A stretch of DNA of 43,398 nt. It comes from Clostridiales bacterium. GTDB lineage: Bacteria; Bacillota; Clostridia; Saccharofermentanales; Saccharofermentanaceae. The DNA lies in contig JAFWQF010000014.1 in NCBI GenBank assembly GCA_017509205.1, forward strand, positions 1 to 43,398, written 5' to 3'. Made by a program: the position numbers and the translations under genes. The notes beneath the pieces were generated by a model. It did no database searches, was not told where the DNA came from, and saw only the letters and a program-made list of their open reading frames with translations. Shown here in pieces: positions 8,691 through 17,789 of this stretch (position 1 is its first letter; each line of letters starts with the position of its first letter).

Positions 8691-9011
8691 ATGGTCCGCA
8701 AAATTAGCAAATATTATTCAGATGTAGCCAATATTAACTCAGGATCTTATCCTGTTTTCTACGCCATCGGTCTCACAGGCCACAGGCTCAAGATCTCAGT
8801 CCTTCTGCTGATCGACGAGCTCAACCAGATCGACTTTGACGGGCTTCTCTCCCGTCTCGGCGGAGTCAGTAAGATCGTTCTGATCAAGATGCTCCGTGAC
8901 CTCGAGTCTGACCGCGTGATCACAAAGATCACTTCCGGAAGCAAGGTCGGATATTCTCTTACCCTCACAGGCAAGCAGATCATCCCCATCATCAATTCAA
9001 TGAATGACTGA
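8691..9011 (+). CDS. HxlR/winged-helix transcriptional regulator
   Basis: A 106-residue winged-helix DNA-binding protein. The helix-turn-helix and wing match the HxlR pattern: an aliphatic helix (KISVLLLIDEL), a DGLLSRLGGVSKIVLIKMLRDLE recognition region (given here only by its ends: residues about 48-70), a wing with GYSLTLTG, then a C-terminal IIPIINSM helix. The usual HxlR N-terminal cysteine is absent, so there is no hint of redox sensing. The ATG at 8691 is chosen because GGAGGAGG lies 9 nt upstream and the alternative ATG overlaps the -10 box. It is monocistronic, ending in a strong terminator. The target is unknown; the inverted repeat upstream suggests autoregulation. Confidence 0.75.
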   Translation: MVRKISKYYSDVANINSGSYPVFYAIGLTGHRLKISVLLLIDELNQIDFDGLLSRLGGVSKIVLIKMLRDLESDRVITKITSGSKVGYSLTLTGKQIIPIINSMND

Positions 9012-9090
9012 GGTATCAGGCGGAACCCAACATTAACGAAGCACCCACATCATCTGCCCGTTACACAGCCAGACATAATTAACCTCTTTA

Positions 9091-9142
9091 AGGAAAACGC
9101 ACCTGTCATCTCTGCTCGGTACAGGTGCGTGTTCCTTTTTTA
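9091..9142 (+). terminator. Terminator after the HxlR-like gene
   Basis: Long hairpin: ACGCACCTGT (9097-9106) pairs with ACAGGTGCGT (9121-9130), extended by AGGAA/TTCCT after one mismatch, with a 14-nt loop and a T run at 9136-9141. Confidence 0.9.
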
Positions 9143-9192
9143 TGTTCACATTGTCGGTAATTGTCGGTTTTCATATGCATTCCGGATACCCA

Positions 9193-9223
9193 TAAAAAAG
9201 CCCCGCAGGAAATCCCGCGGGGC
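9193..9223 (-). terminator. Terminator of the pgk-tpi gene
   Basis: GCCCCGC (9200-9206) pairs with GCGGGGC (9217-9223). On the minus strand this is followed by six T, 26 bp after the stop codon. Confidence 0.9.
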
Positions 9224-9249
9224 GATTTGTTTTGATCTAAACGCCGTTA

Positions 9250-11199
9250 TTATGCGTTGCAGATGATGGAGAAGTCCTCAGCCTTGAGGGAAGCACCACC
9301 TACGAGACCGCCGTTGATGTCAGGCTGTGAGAAGAGGCCTGCAGCGTTCTTAGCGTTGCATGAACCACCGTACTGGATGGTGATAGCCTCAGCGCACTTC
9401 TCGCAGTAGAGCTCAGCGATGACGCCACGGATGAACTTGCAAACTTCCTCAGCCTGCTCGTCTGTAGCTGTCTTGCCTGTTCCGATAGCCCAGATCGGCT
9501 CGTAAGCGATCGTGATCTGGCAGAGCTTGTCAGCAGGGATATCCTTGAAAGCGCCAACGATCTGACCCTTGATCCAGTCGAATGTCTCGCCTGCTTCACG
9601 CTGTGCAAGAGACTCGCCGCAGCAGATGATGGGTCTTACGCCGTACTTGAGGAGAGCGAGAGCCTTCTTGTTGACTGTCTCGTCTGTCTCAGCGTTGTAT
9701 TCACGTCTCTCGGAGTGGCCGATGATGCAGTAGTTAACGCCCATCTTAGCGAGCCAGAGAGGTGAGATCTCGCCTGTGAATGCACCCTTCTCTTCGAAGT
9801 GGCAGTTCTGAGCAGCGATCTTGATGTTTGTGTAAGCAGCAGCTTCAACTGCAGCAGCGAGTGCTGTAGCAGGAACGCCGAGTGCGATCTTGGATGTAGC
9901 ATCCTTAACGAGAGGCTTGAGCTCGTTGATGAGCTTAACAGCGTCTGCAGGGATACCGCAGTTCATCTTCCAGTTGCCTGCAGCAAAGATCCTGCCGACC
10001 TTCTTGTCGTTGAGGCAGTCGATACCGGGGAGAACCTTACCCTCGATGTACTCGAGAGAAGCGCCGCCGCCTGTGGAGATGTGAGAAACCTTATCAGCAT
10101 AGCCGAGCTTCTCAATAGCAGCTGCGGAGTCACCGCCGCCGATGATTGATGTGCAGTCTGCGTCAGCGATTGCCTGAGCGATAGCCTTTGTTCCGACTGC
10201 GAACTTCTCGAACTCGAAAACGCCTGCGGGGCCGTTCCAGATAACTGTCTTAGCGCTCTTGATCGCATCGGAGAACTTAGCGATCGTCTCAGGTCCGATG
10301 TCGAGGCCCTGCCAGCCGTCAGGGATCTCCATTGTAGGAACTACCTTGCTGTTTGCGTTAGCATCGAAAGCGTCAGCAACAACAGTGTCTGTAGGGAGAA
10401 GAAGCTTAACGCCCTTCTCTTCAGCCTTAGCGAGGATCTCCTTAGCGAGGTCAACCTTGTCAGCCTCGAAGAGGGAATCACCGATCTTGCCGCCCTGAGC
10501 GCCGATGAATGTGTAAGCCATACCGCCGCCGATGATGATGGTGTCAGCCTTGTCGAGAAGGTTTGTGATTACGCCGATCTTATCGGAAACCTTAGCACCG
10601 CCGAGGATTGCAACGAAAGGTCTAGCAGGATTGTCGAGTGCGCCGCCGATGAAGTCGATCTCCTTCTTGATGAGGTAACCGCAAGCGGAAGGCAGGAAGT
10701 TAGCAAGACCGGCTGTTGAAGCGTGTGCACGGTGAGCTGTACCGAATGCATCGTTTACATAGAGGTCAGCCATGGAAGCGAGCTCTGCAGCGAACTTAGG
10801 ATCGTTCTTTGTCTCTTCCTTGTGGAAACGGACGTTCTCGAGCATAAGGATCTCGCCGTCCTTGAGAGCAGCAGCCTTAGCCTTTGCATCTTCGCCGATA
10901 ACGTCAGCTGCGAGTGTAACGGGCTTGCCGATGAGCTCAGCAAGACGGTCTGCAGCGGGCTTCATTGAGAACTTAGCCTCAGGTCCGTTCTTCGGACGGC
11001 CGAGGTGTGATACGAGGATAACCTTCGCATTGTTGTCTACGAGGTACTTGATCGTAGGGAGAGCTCCCTTGATACGCTTGTCGTCTGTGATCTTTGTGCC
11101 TGTCTCTTTGTCGAGAGGTACGTTAAAGTCAACGCGGACGATAACTCTCTTGCCGGCTACGTTAAGGTCTTCAACGCTTTTCTTGTCATACATTGCCAT
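9250..11199 (-). CDS. pgk-tpi: Bifunctional phosphoglycerate kinase / triosephosphate isomerase fusion
   Basis: A single 649-residue frame holds two complete glycolytic enzymes. Residues 1-400 are phosphoglycerate kinase, with the N-terminal [12 protein letters not shown] and VSHLGRP substrate motifs, LENVRFH, and the C-terminal nucleotide site with [11 protein letters not shown]. Residues 401-649 (from about base 9999) are triosephosphate isomerase, with catalytic Lys411 in GNWKMN, His495 in IIGHSERR, Glu567 in [11 protein letters not shown] and the phosphate-binding YGGSCN. The linker is almost nil: the PGK end (NDKK) runs directly into the TPI start ([11 protein letters not shown]). PGK-TPI fusions are known in Thermotoga; here there is no stop or frameshift at the joint. 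AGGAG lies about 9 nt before the ATG. It has its own promoter and terminator and no gap gene alongside. Confidence 0.97.
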   Translation of the reverse strand: MAMYDKKSVEDLNVAGKRVIVRVDFNVPLDKETGTKITDDKRIKGALPTIKYLVDNNAKVILVSHLGRPKNGPEAKFSMKPAADRLAELIGKPVTLAADVIGEDAKAKAAALKDGEILMLENVRFHKEETKNDPKFAAELASMADLYVNDAFGTAHRAHASTAGLANFLPSACGYLIKKEIDFIGGALDNPARPFVAILGGAKVSDKIGVITNLLDKADTIIIGGGMAYTFIGAQGGKIGDSLFEADKVDLAKEILAKAEEKGVKLLLPTDTVVADAFDANANSKVVPTMEIPDGWQGLDIGPETIAKFSDAIKSAKTVIWNGPAGVFEFEKFAVGTKAIAQAIADADCTSIIGGGDSAAAIEKLGYADKVSHISTGGGASLEYIEGKVLPGIDCLNDKKVGRIFAAGNWKMNCGIPADAVKLINELKPLVKDATSKIALGVPATALAAAVEAAAYTNIKIAAQNCHFEEKGAFTGEISPLWLAKMGVNYCIIGHSERREYNAETDETVNKKALALLKYGVRPIICCGESLAQREAGETFDWIKGQIVGAFKDIPADKLCQITIAYEPIWAIGTGKTATDEQAEEVCKFIRGVIAELYCEKCAEAITIQYGGSCNAKNAAGLFSQPDINGGLVGGASLKAEDFSIICNA

Positions 11200-11249
11200 G
11201 GATGCACACTCCTGTATATATTATTTTGGTGTTAAACACTAACTCAAAA

Positions 11250-11255
11250 ATTATA
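11250..11255 (-). promoter_or_regulatory. -10 box of pgk-tpi
   Basis: TATAAT on the minus strand about 51 bp before the ATG. No good -35 hexamer stands at 16-18 bp. Confidence 0.55.
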
Positions 11256-11296
11256 CTCTTCAGAGAGCCAATATTAAAGACTGAAATCAGCCCCGG

Positions 11297-12682
11297 TTAC
11301 TCGGCGCTTCCCTTGAGTCTCTTGCCGAGAAGCGAAACGATCTCGTGAACTTTGAAGACCTTCTGGCCGTCGACGTAGAATCTGAACAGTTCTCCGTCCT
11401 TGTCGTAGATCTCAAAGTACTTTCCGTAAGAGGCAACGAGTCCTCTCATCGTGGCAATCTCGAAGACCTTGGTCTGCTTCGGGGCGTCAGGGTTAAGCTC
11501 CCTGTTCCTGTAGCCCTTCATCGGCTTACCCTTCTTGTAGGGAATTCCCTCTTCTGCCGGGCAGTCGGTTCCGATGTATGTGATCTCTTTGTCGGTTATG
11601 GTGATGCGGCCTTTTCCCGTCTTTGCGAAAGTGAACCTGTCGAAGACCTTGAAAAGATCAGCATCCATCTCCATCTGGAAGTCGCCTGCCTTGAGCTCCT
11701 CGGCGATGATGCCGCGCTCCCATTCAGCCCACTTATGAAGGTCATCGAAAATGACACACTGGGGATCAGCCTTTTCGAGAAGGCCTGTGGGCAGGTATCT
11801 GACGGCGTTTCCGCACTCGCAGCACTGAATGAGGTCTTTGTTGCCTGAATTGAGGAACCTCATCGTAAACTCATGTCCGCATCTCGGGCATGCGTATGCG
11901 ACATTCTGGAGTCCTGCGGCAAGACGCTTGCTCTTGAACTCGACCTTGTGCTCCCTGTTCCACTCGTTCTCGTCGTAATTTACGGCATCGAGGATCTTCT
12001 GCTGGAGCTCCTCGACGGAGAGTGTCTTGACCTCGTCGGAATAGATCTTCTTTACGAATTCGGAAGTGATCTTGCCCTTGCGCATTCCGGACTGTGACCA
12101 TCTGGGCCATGTGAGATATGCGCCGTGGATGTGTTCGATGTAGATCGAAGCGCCCGCCTTCTTTGCGAGTCTTGCGATACCGTCGTCAAAAGTTACGGAC
12201 TTGCCGTCAACGTGACGCGTAGCCTCGGGGTATACGATGAGGACGCCGTTTCTCTTCATGACCTTCATCATGGCCTTTACGGCAGCGGTATCAACGACGA
12301 ACTGCTTCTTGGGGATCGCGCCTCCGAGCTTGAACCAGTGGCCCCACGCGGGTGCCCTGAAAACGAACTCGCCCGTGACGAAGTTGGCCGGCCTTGCCTT
12401 GGTCAGCTTGTTGGTGATCATGGGATCGAGATAGGATGCGTGGTTTGAGATGACGATGATCGGGCCCTCATGGTTTACGAACTCCATGTCGGGCTTGACC
12501 TTGATATGTGTAAATGCGCAGACTACCGGGACAATTATGCGTGATCCCAGGAAGCTGAAATAAAACGGCCTCGGGAAACATCCGATGTCATAATCGCGCG
12601 GTGCTTTCGCCCTGTCTCTTGCGGTTGTCGCAGGCTTTTCACCTGCAGTCTGCGCCGCAGTCGGCTTGGTGTTTTCTGACAT
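11297..12682 (-). CDS. 1-acylglycerol-3-phosphate acyltransferase (PlsC) with C-terminal zinc-ribbon extension
   Basis: The acyltransferase domain covers about residues 45-240. It shows the HX4D catalytic motif as NHASYLDP, the glycerol-phosphate site as YPEATRH (usual form EGTR) and a PKKQF block, so it most likely acylates lysophosphatidate at the membrane. The 461 residues are about twice the usual PlsC length. The extra C-terminal half contains a zinc ribbon (CPRCG...CCECG, about residues 285-320) followed by a beta-rich region of unknown role. The N-terminus is Thr/Ala/Lys-rich and probably disordered. GGAG lies 9 nt before the ATG. Confidence 0.85.
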   Translation of the reverse strand: MSENTKPTAAQTAGEKPATTARDRAKAPRDYDIGCFPRPFYFSFLGSRIIVPVVCAFTHIKVKPDMEFVNHEGPIIVISNHASYLDPMITNKLTKARPANFVTGEFVFRAPAWGHWFKLGGAIPKKQFVVDTAAVKAMMKVMKRNGVLIVYPEATRHVDGKSVTFDDGIARLAKKAGASIYIEHIHGAYLTWPRWSQSGMRKGKITSEFVKKIYSDEVKTLSVEELQQKILDAVNYDENEWNREHKVEFKSKRLAAGLQNVAYACPRCGHEFTMRFLNSGNKDLIQCCECGNAVRYLPTGLLEKADPQCVIFDDLHKWAEWERGIIAEELKAGDFQMEMDADLFKVFDRFTFAKTGKGRITITDKEITYIGTDCPAEEGIPYKKGKPMKGYRNRELNPDAPKQTKVFEIATMRGLVASYGKYFEIYDKDGELFRFYVDGQKVFKVHEIVSLLGKRLKGSAE

Positions 12683-12724
12683 TTATATAAACTCCGAAAT
12701 AAAACTAATTAATTAGGCGCGACT

Positions 12725-12730
12725 ATTATA
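12725..12730 (-). promoter_or_regulatory. -10 box of the PlsC-like gene
   Basis: TATAAT on the minus strand about 43 bp before the ATG; the -35 region is poorly conserved. Confidence 0.5.
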
Positions 12731-12744
12731 CAAAGTTTGCCGCA

Positions 12745-12787
12745 GAAAATAAAGAGCCCCCGGCTTGCAAATGCAATAGCCGGGGGC
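12745..12787 (-). terminator. Terminator of the ctsR-clpC operon
   Basis: A perfect 10-bp inverted repeat, GCCCCCGGCT (12756-12765) with AGCCGGGGGC (12778-12787), is followed on the minus strand by TCTTTATTTT. It lies 20 bp past the clpC stop. Confidence 0.92.
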
Positions 12788-12806
12788 ATTTCAGGTCAAA
12801 TTTATT

Positions 12807-15479
12807 TTACTGTTCGGCAGGTTCTGCTGCAGGTTCTTCCTTTTTGCTCTCGAGCTCGCCGCCATCCCTGATCACGATGACCTTTCCGCCTTCCTCTGCG
12901 GAGCCTGAAGCGAGCAGAGCGTCAGGATCCGTGGTCTCGACTGCGTCGATGATCGCAAGGTGTCCGGGCTTGACGATGCCGTCGAGCATTGCCTCGGAGA
13001 ATCTGTCCTCGACCATCGAGGTGATGACTCTCTTAAGCGGCCTTGCGCCGTATTGCGGATCGTAGCCCTTGCGTGCAAGGAGTTCCTTCGCGCTCTCGGT
13101 GAGCTGGATCTCCATGCCGAGGTCCTTGATCCTCTTGCCGACCTGGTTCATCAGGATGTCAACGATCTTGATGAGAGCAGCCTTGCCGAGCATGCGGAAG
13201 AAGATGATCTCGTCGACACGGTTTACGAACTCAGGAGAGAATGACTTCTTGAGTTCCTCGATGACGAGCTTCTTTGCCTCATCGTAGGACTTGCCGCCGT
13301 AAAGGCCTTCTCTTGAAAGCTCGTCGGTGTCCTTCTCATCTGCCATCGAGAAGCCGATCTTGCGGCCTTCACCGCCTGTCAGCATCCTTGCGCCGATGTT
13401 GGATGTCATGATGATTATCGTGTTCTTGAAGTCAACGACTCTGCCGTGGCCGTCTGTCAGACGTCCGTCGTCCAGTACCTGGAGCATCGTGTTGAAGATC
13501 TCGGGGTGAGCCTTCTCGATCTCATCGAAAAGAACGACTGAATAAGGATGTCTTCTGACAGCCTCAGTGAGCTGGCCGCCCTCATCGTATCCGACATATC
13601 CCGGAGGCGCACCGATGAGCCTTGAGACATCGTGCTTTTCCATGTACTCGGACATGTCGATCCTGATGAGAGAGTTCTCGTTGCCGAACATGACTTCCGC
13701 AAGAGCCTTTGCAAGCTCGGTCTTACCGACACCGGTCGTACCGAGGAAGATGAAGGTTCCTGAAGGCTTCTTGTCATCCTTGAGTCCAAGTCTTCCGCGG
13801 CGGATAGCCTTGGAGATCGCGGTAACGGCCTCATCCTGTCCGATGACCCTCTTCTGGAGCTCAGCCTCAAGGTTCTTGAGCTTGTCGGCATCACTCTCTG
13901 TGATCTTCTTGACCGGGATTCCTGTCCACTTTGCGAGGACGTCTGCGATGTCGTCAACCGTAAGGGTTCCGGTAAATCCGCCCTTGTCGGGTTCACTCTT
14001 TGCCATGAGCTTTGCAAGACGGGCCTTGTCAGCCTCTTCCTGCTCCTTGTACTTCTGTGCGGCCTCGAATTCCATCGCGTCTGATGCGGCCTTCTTAGCC
14101 TTTTCGATCTCTGCGATCTTGTCCTCGAGTTCCTTCTTTGCCTTTGCATCGGCATAGTTTATGCGCTTTGCGGCAGCTGCCTCGTCAACGAGGTCGATCG
14201 CCTTATCAGGCAGGAACCTGTCTGAAACATAGCGTGATGAAAGCAGTACGGACTGTTCGAGAACGTCGTCAGGGATGTGTACCTTGTGGTGCTCCTCGTA
14301 CTTCGGACGAAGACCCTTCATGATGGCGATGGCATCCGGGATAGAAGGCTCCTCTACCATGACCTTCTGGAATCTTCTTTCGAGTGCGTGGTCCTTTTCG
14401 ATGAACTTTGCATATTCATCTAAAGTGGTTGCGCCGATTACCTGAAGCTCGTTCTTCGTGAGCAGCGGCTTCATTAAGTTTGCGGCATCCATCGAACCGC
14501 CGCCGGAGCTCTCGCCCGCGCCTACAAGTGTATGGATCTCATCGATGAAGAGAATGACGTTCGGATCGGAAACCGCCTCGTCGAGCATGCCCTTGATACG
14601 CTCTTCGAAGTCGCCCCTGTACTTGGATCCTGCGACCATGGAGCCGATCTCCATGCTGTAAACGATCTTTCCCTTGATGATGTCGGGAACGTCGTTGTTT
14701 GCGATCTTGAGCGCGAGGCCTTCAGCGATCGCGGTCTTACCTACACCAGGATCACCTACGAGGCAGGGGTTGTTCTTCGTGCGGCGGATCAGGATCTGCA
14801 TTACACGGTTTATCTCCTCCTCACGGCCGATGACCGGATCGATCTTGCCTTCCTTTGCGAGCTCGGTAAGGTTCTTGCCGAACTTATCAAGTGTCTTGTG
14901 TCCGCCTTTTCCGGCTTTGCGGTTTCTGGGAGGCATGTTTCTTCTGCCCTGATCCCTATCGCCCGAAGGCTCGTCTGAACCGCTGAACGGATCTTCTGAA
15001 TCGTCGCCGTCATCGGACATGTTGTCGTTGAATGTATTCACGATGGAGTTGCGCAGGCCCTCCATGTCAGTTCCCGCAGCTTCGAAAGCCTTGAAGATCT
15101 CGTTATGTTCACTGACTCTCTTTGAGATGATGACAAAGAGAATGTGCTCGGGGCCCACGGCGCCCTTCCCGCCTGTTCTGCGTGAAAGGTCGGCGGCGTT
15201 CGCGAAGATCCTCCTTACGTCGATCCTGAGGTTGGAGAATGCCTTGTCGGCGAGGGGCTTTACAGATTCCTCATCGATCTCGTAATCGCCGTCGATGCCG
15301 AGTTTCTCAAGTATTGCATTCGTGCTCGAAACGTTCTCCTCGATCGCCTCTTTTGCAGGTGAATCGGTAAGGCAGATCGCCGCGAAAAGAATCGTGTCCC
15401 TTATCAGCGAGGTGTGTCTTTCATCCGCGATAAGCTGTGAGCACGCAAGTACGCGTGCGGTATCTTCGGATATCCTCAT
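12807..15479 (-). CDS. clpC: ClpC: AAA+ unfoldase of the Clp protease
   Basis: The 890-residue Hsp100 unfoldase feeds proteins to ClpP. Domains in order: an N-terminal double Clp repeat (about 1-145); a charged Asp/Gly/Arg linker; AAA-1 with [14 protein letters not shown] near 240 and Walker [16 protein letters not shown]; a UVR-containing middle domain near 440-490; AAA-2 with [14 protein letters not shown] near 580 and [11 protein letters not shown]; and an acidic tail ending PAEQ. An IGF tripeptide near residue 700 fits the ClpP-docking loop. The ATG at 15479 is preferred because GGGAG lies 8 nt upstream; at the ATG at 15488 it would abut the start. It follows the mcsB stop by one base. 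Confidence 0.95.
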   Translation of the reverse strand: MRISEDTARVLACSQLIADERHTSLIRDTILFAAICLTDSPAKEAIEENVSSTNAILEKLGIDGDYEIDEESVKPLADKAFSNLRIDVRRIFANAADLSRRTGGKGAVGPEHILFVIISKRVSEHNEIFKAFEAAGTDMEGLRNSIVNTFNDNMSDDGDDSEDPFSGSDEPSGDRDQGRRNMPPRNRKAGKGGHKTLDKFGKNLTELAKEGKIDPVIGREEEINRVMQILIRRTKNNPCLVGDPGVGKTAIAEGLALKIANNDVPDIIKGKIVYSMEIGSMVAGSKYRGDFEERIKGMLDEAVSDPNVILFIDEIHTLVGAGESSGGGSMDAANLMKPLLTKNELQVIGATTLDEYAKFIEKDHALERRFQKVMVEEPSIPDAIAIMKGLRPKYEEHHKVHIPDDVLEQSVLLSSRYVSDRFLPDKAIDLVDEAAAAKRINYADAKAKKELEDKIAEIEKAKKAASDAMEFEAAQKYKEQEEADKARLAKLMAKSEPDKGGFTGTLTVDDIADVLAKWTGIPVKKITESDADKLKNLEAELQKRVIGQDEAVTAISKAIRRGRLGLKDDKKPSGTFIFLGTTGVGKTELAKALAEVMFGNENSLIRIDMSEYMEKHDVSRLIGAPPGYVGYDEGGQLTEAVRRHPYSVVLFDEIEKAHPEIFNTMLQVLDDGRLTDGHGRVVDFKNTIIIMTSNIGARMLTGGEGRKIGFSMADEKDTDELSREGLYGGKSYDEAKKLVIEELKKSFSPEFVNRVDEIIFFRMLGKAALIKIVDILMNQVGKRIKDLGMEIQLTESAKELLARKGYDPQYGARPLKRVITSMVEDRFSEAMLDGIVKPGHLAIIDAVETTDPDALLASGSAEEGGKVIVIRDGGELESKKEEPAAEPAEQ

Positions 15480-15480
15480 G

Positions 15481-16503
15481 TCAGTCATCTCCCTTCAGAA
15501 TCTTTCTGATCCTCTCAGCCCTCTGTTTCTGGGCTGTCTGAGTATTGATCTCACCGCGGCGCTGCTGTTCCCAGCATACTTCCTGGGTGATCATATTGAG
15601 CATCTTCCATTTGCAGTCGAATTCGCATGAATCGTCATAATCCCTGAAAAGCCTCAGCCAGCAGATCGAATCAAGCGCTTCCCTTCTCGACATCAGAGTT
15701 GCGAATCTCATAAGACCGTAAGCTCTGCCGTAAAGGTCCTGCATCTGTGTCTTCTTCTTTGTTGCGAGCTGTTCGCGGCATGCGCGCTCAGCCTTTATTA
15801 CGTCTTCGATGAGCATCTCGCCGCGCGCGAGGATCTCCTCCTCGGATACACCCAGTGTGCTTACGCTTGCGATGATGTAAACGCTGGACTCATTGAGTTC
15901 GCCCTGTTCTGCGAAAGGATAGATCGTCCATTCATACTGGCCTACCCTCTGTCTCAGAGCCGCAATGCCGCCCTCCGTCTTTGCGATAGCGGGGATTGCA
16001 ACGGTATAGAGGATCTTAAGTCCCGTACCGGTAAGCTTTACACTCGAAGTAAGGAACCCGTATTTTTCCGAATATGCGATGTCGAGTTTCTTCTCGAGTT
16101 CAACCGCAGCTTTCTCCGCGCGCCTGTAGATGCTGATGTCGTGGCCGGCTGCCTGCGCCTTGATGGTGAGGTGCTCGGAGTTGCCGACTGCAATGCTCAG
16201 GCTGTAATCCTCGGTGTAATAGATCGCCTTGCGGTCAGGTGCGAAAAGGAGTGATCCGTCGCGGCCTGATACCTGCGCCTTCATGAGCGTCGCGGTGTCT
16301 CCGCTGCTTATGATGTCTGTCGCCATTCCGCCCGAAAAGACGTTCCTGTCGATCACGGAATCAACCTTTTTAAGGAGGCTGTTAGCGTCCTTTTCATCCA
16401 TCTTGGAAGGAAAATTGTAACCCTTGATGTTACGTACAATGCAGGCCTTTGTTGAAAGGACGACATCCTCGTCGCGGCCTTCTTTCTCATACCAGATCTT
16501 CAT
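15481..16503 (-). CDS. mcsB: McsB-like protein, probably catalytically inactive arginine kinase homologue
   Basis: McsB normally phosphorylates protein arginines to mark them for ClpCP and to inactivate CtsR. Position between mcsA and clpC, length (340 residues) and the fold blocks (DVVLSTKACIVRN near 13, GFLTSSVKLTGTGLK near 149, STLGVSEEEI near 215) identify the family. Catalytic residues are gone. The NEEDH block reads GNSEH (107-111), the nucleophile-region cysteine of TSCP is Ser154, and the phosphate-binding arginines of SSRIRLARN, HIRIQ, GTGLRAS and the VVRGTYGEG block are replaced. It may keep a structural role or bind McsA/ClpC without phosphorylating. The start ATG lies one base after the mcsA stop with GGAAGG upstream. 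Confidence 0.85.
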   Translation of the reverse strand: MKIWYEKEGRDEDVVLSTKACIVRNIKGYNFPSKMDEKDANSLLKKVDSVIDRNVFSGGMATDIISSGDTATLMKAQVSGRDGSLLFAPDRKAIYYTEDYSLSIAVGNSEHLTIKAQAAGHDISIYRRAEKAAVELEKKLDIAYSEKYGFLTSSVKLTGTGLKILYTVAIPAIAKTEGGIAALRQRVGQYEWTIYPFAEQGELNESSVYIIASVSTLGVSEEEILARGEMLIEDVIKAERACREQLATKKKTQMQDLYGRAYGLMRFATLMSRREALDSICWLRLFRDYDDSCEFDCKWKMLNMITQEVCWEQQRRGEINTQTAQKQRAERIRKILKGDD

Positions 16504-16504
16504 G

Positions 16505-17164
16505 TCAGTTTCCTTCCTTTCTTCCCTTGAGTTCGTCCCTGAGTTTTGACGCGAGGATGTAATCCTCATTTGCCGCCGCAAGCTTGATGCCGTTCTCAAG
16601 TTCCTCATCGCTCAGCATTCCAAGGTCAGCCTTGGCAAGCTTTGCGAGGAGCTCAGCGCCGCCCTCTTCAGCTGCGGGTGCCTCAGGCTCTTTCTGGGCA
16701 ACGGGCTCTTCAGGCTTATCGGCCGTCTCCGTCTCAAGATTTATGTCTTCCTTCTTTGCTGAAGGCGCGTCGATCTTTTCGAGTCCCGGGAGCTCTGCGG
16801 TCCTGCCCGGCATCCTTCCGCCGTAGGTGCTCACGCCCTGCTGCTTGAACATCTCCTTGACGATGTAGTCGTTGAAGGTGTTGTAACATTCGATGCATCC
16901 GAGGCGTCCCTTCTTCTCGAAGTCCCTGAGCGTCATTCCGCACTTGGGGCAGGAAAGCGCGCTGTTTCCGAAATCAAGATCGCTCATCTGCATGATGGTG
17001 CTCGCGATCTCGTCGAAAGGCGAAAATGCGGATCCCAGCATCTCTTCAGGGTTCCTTAAAAATTTGCCGTATCCCATGAGCCTGGCGCAGTTCTCGCAAT
17101 ACGGAACATCGTTTATCTTGATTATCTTGTTTGTGAGTTCAACTCCGCATCTTTCACATCTCAT
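16505..17164 (-). CDS. mcsA: McsA: zinc-binding modulator of McsB/ClpC
   Basis: A 219-residue protein with four CxxC-type pairs in two zinc-binding sets: CERC and CENC near residues 3-26, and CPKC and CIEC near 86-110. A long Glu/Pro/Ala-rich linker leads to a C-terminal UVR motif (about 180-215, with NEDYILASKLRDEL). In Bacillus, McsA binds zinc, activates McsB and tunes CtsR. Here its partner McsB seems catalytically dead, so McsA may act mainly as a ClpC adaptor through the UVR motif. It is 17 bp downstream of ctsR and is coupled to mcsB. Confidence 0.92.
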   Translation of the reverse strand: MRCERCGVELTNKIIKINDVPYCENCARLMGYGKFLRNPEEMLGSAFSPFDEIASTIMQMSDLDFGNSALSCPKCGMTLRDFEKKGRLGCIECYNTFNDYIVKEMFKQQGVSTYGGRMPGRTAELPGLEKIDAPSAKKEDINLETETADKPEEPVAQKEPEAPAAEEGGAELLAKLAKADLGMLSDEELENGIKLAAANEDYILASKLRDELKGRKEGN

Positions 17165-17181
17165 ACCTTTATCTCCTTTTG

Positions 17182-17649
17182 TTATTCTTCCGCGATCATC
17201 AGTCCGAGCAGTGCGTTCCTGAAGATATCTGCACGCAGAACCGCCCTTATGTCCGAATCAACTTTTGAAAGGGCCCTGTCGGAAACCGCTGCCATGATGG
17301 CCGTTCCCTCTTTCGGGGTTATCGCCCCGACGGACACCGCATTGGTAAGCAGCGTCTTTGCCTGCTGCTGTGACAGGTCATCACCTACCGCATCCAGGAT
17401 TGCCTGCAGATAATGTTCGGGGCCTGCATGACTGACACGCGTAATGGTGATCTGTCCGCCGCCGCCCCTTCGGCTCTCGACTATGTAGCCGTTTCCGCTC
17501 GAAAACCTTGTAGAGAGGACATACGTTATCTGCGAAGGCACGCAATTTGCCTGCTCTGCAAGCTGGCTTCTGCTGATGACCGCCTGACCGTCGTTCTCGT
17601 CGATCATGGCCTTGATCATCTGCTCGATGACATCAACAAGTCTAGCCAT
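17182..17649 (-). CDS. ctsR: CtsR: repressor of class III stress genes
   Basis: A 155-residue winged-helix repressor. The N-terminal DNA-binding part holds SRSQLAEQANCVPSQITYVL and the wing GYIVESRRGGGGQI, the glycine-rich wing typical of CtsR heat sensing. The C-terminal dimerisation domain follows. It represses clp genes by binding tandem heptads; three such heptads lie at 17708-17730 between its promoter and start, implying autorepression. AAGGAGG stands 7 nt before the ATG. It is the first gene of the operon. Confidence 0.95.
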   Translation of the reverse strand: MARLVDVIEQMIKAMIDENDGQAVISRSQLAEQANCVPSQITYVLSTRFSSGNGYIVESRRGGGGQITITRVSHAGPEHYLQAILDAVGDDLSQQQAKTLLTNAVSVGAITPKEGTAIMAAVSDRALSKVDSDIRAVLRADIFRNALLGLMIAEE

Positions 17650-17707
17650 TTAAATGCCTCCTTCCGTTCCTTCTTCCGCATCCGGCGGTTGTTTGATGTT
17701 ATTTGAT

Positions 17708-17730
17708 TTTGACTTTGACTTTCTTTGACT
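17708..17730 (-). promoter_or_regulatory. CtsR operator with three heptads
   Basis: On the minus strand AGTCAAA occurs at 17724-17730 and 17714-17720 with a 3-bp GAA spacer, fitting RGTCAAANANRGTCAAA exactly. A third overlapping copy lies at 17708-17714. It is just downstream of the -10 box, so binding would block initiation. Confidence 0.92.
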
Positions 17731-17736
17731 AATGAG

Positions 17737-17765
17737 ATTATCCAACTGCCGGACCGATTTGTCAA
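17737..17765 (-). promoter_or_regulatory. Sigma-A promoter of ctsR-mcsA-mcsB-clpC
   Basis: TTGACA (17760-17765) and GATAAT (17737-17742) on the minus strand are separated by exactly 17 bp, near-perfect vegetative consensus. Confidence 0.9.
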
Positions 17766-17789
17766 TAAGGATTTGGCCTGTTTTTGAGA

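Noticed and set aside
9799..10149. Plus-strand frames opposite pgk-tpi
   Set aside because: They are antisense to a strongly conserved enzyme and arise from its biased codon use.
13457..14155. Ser/Arg-rich minus-strand frame inside clpC
   Set aside because: It is an alternative frame of clpC with low-complexity content and no start signals.
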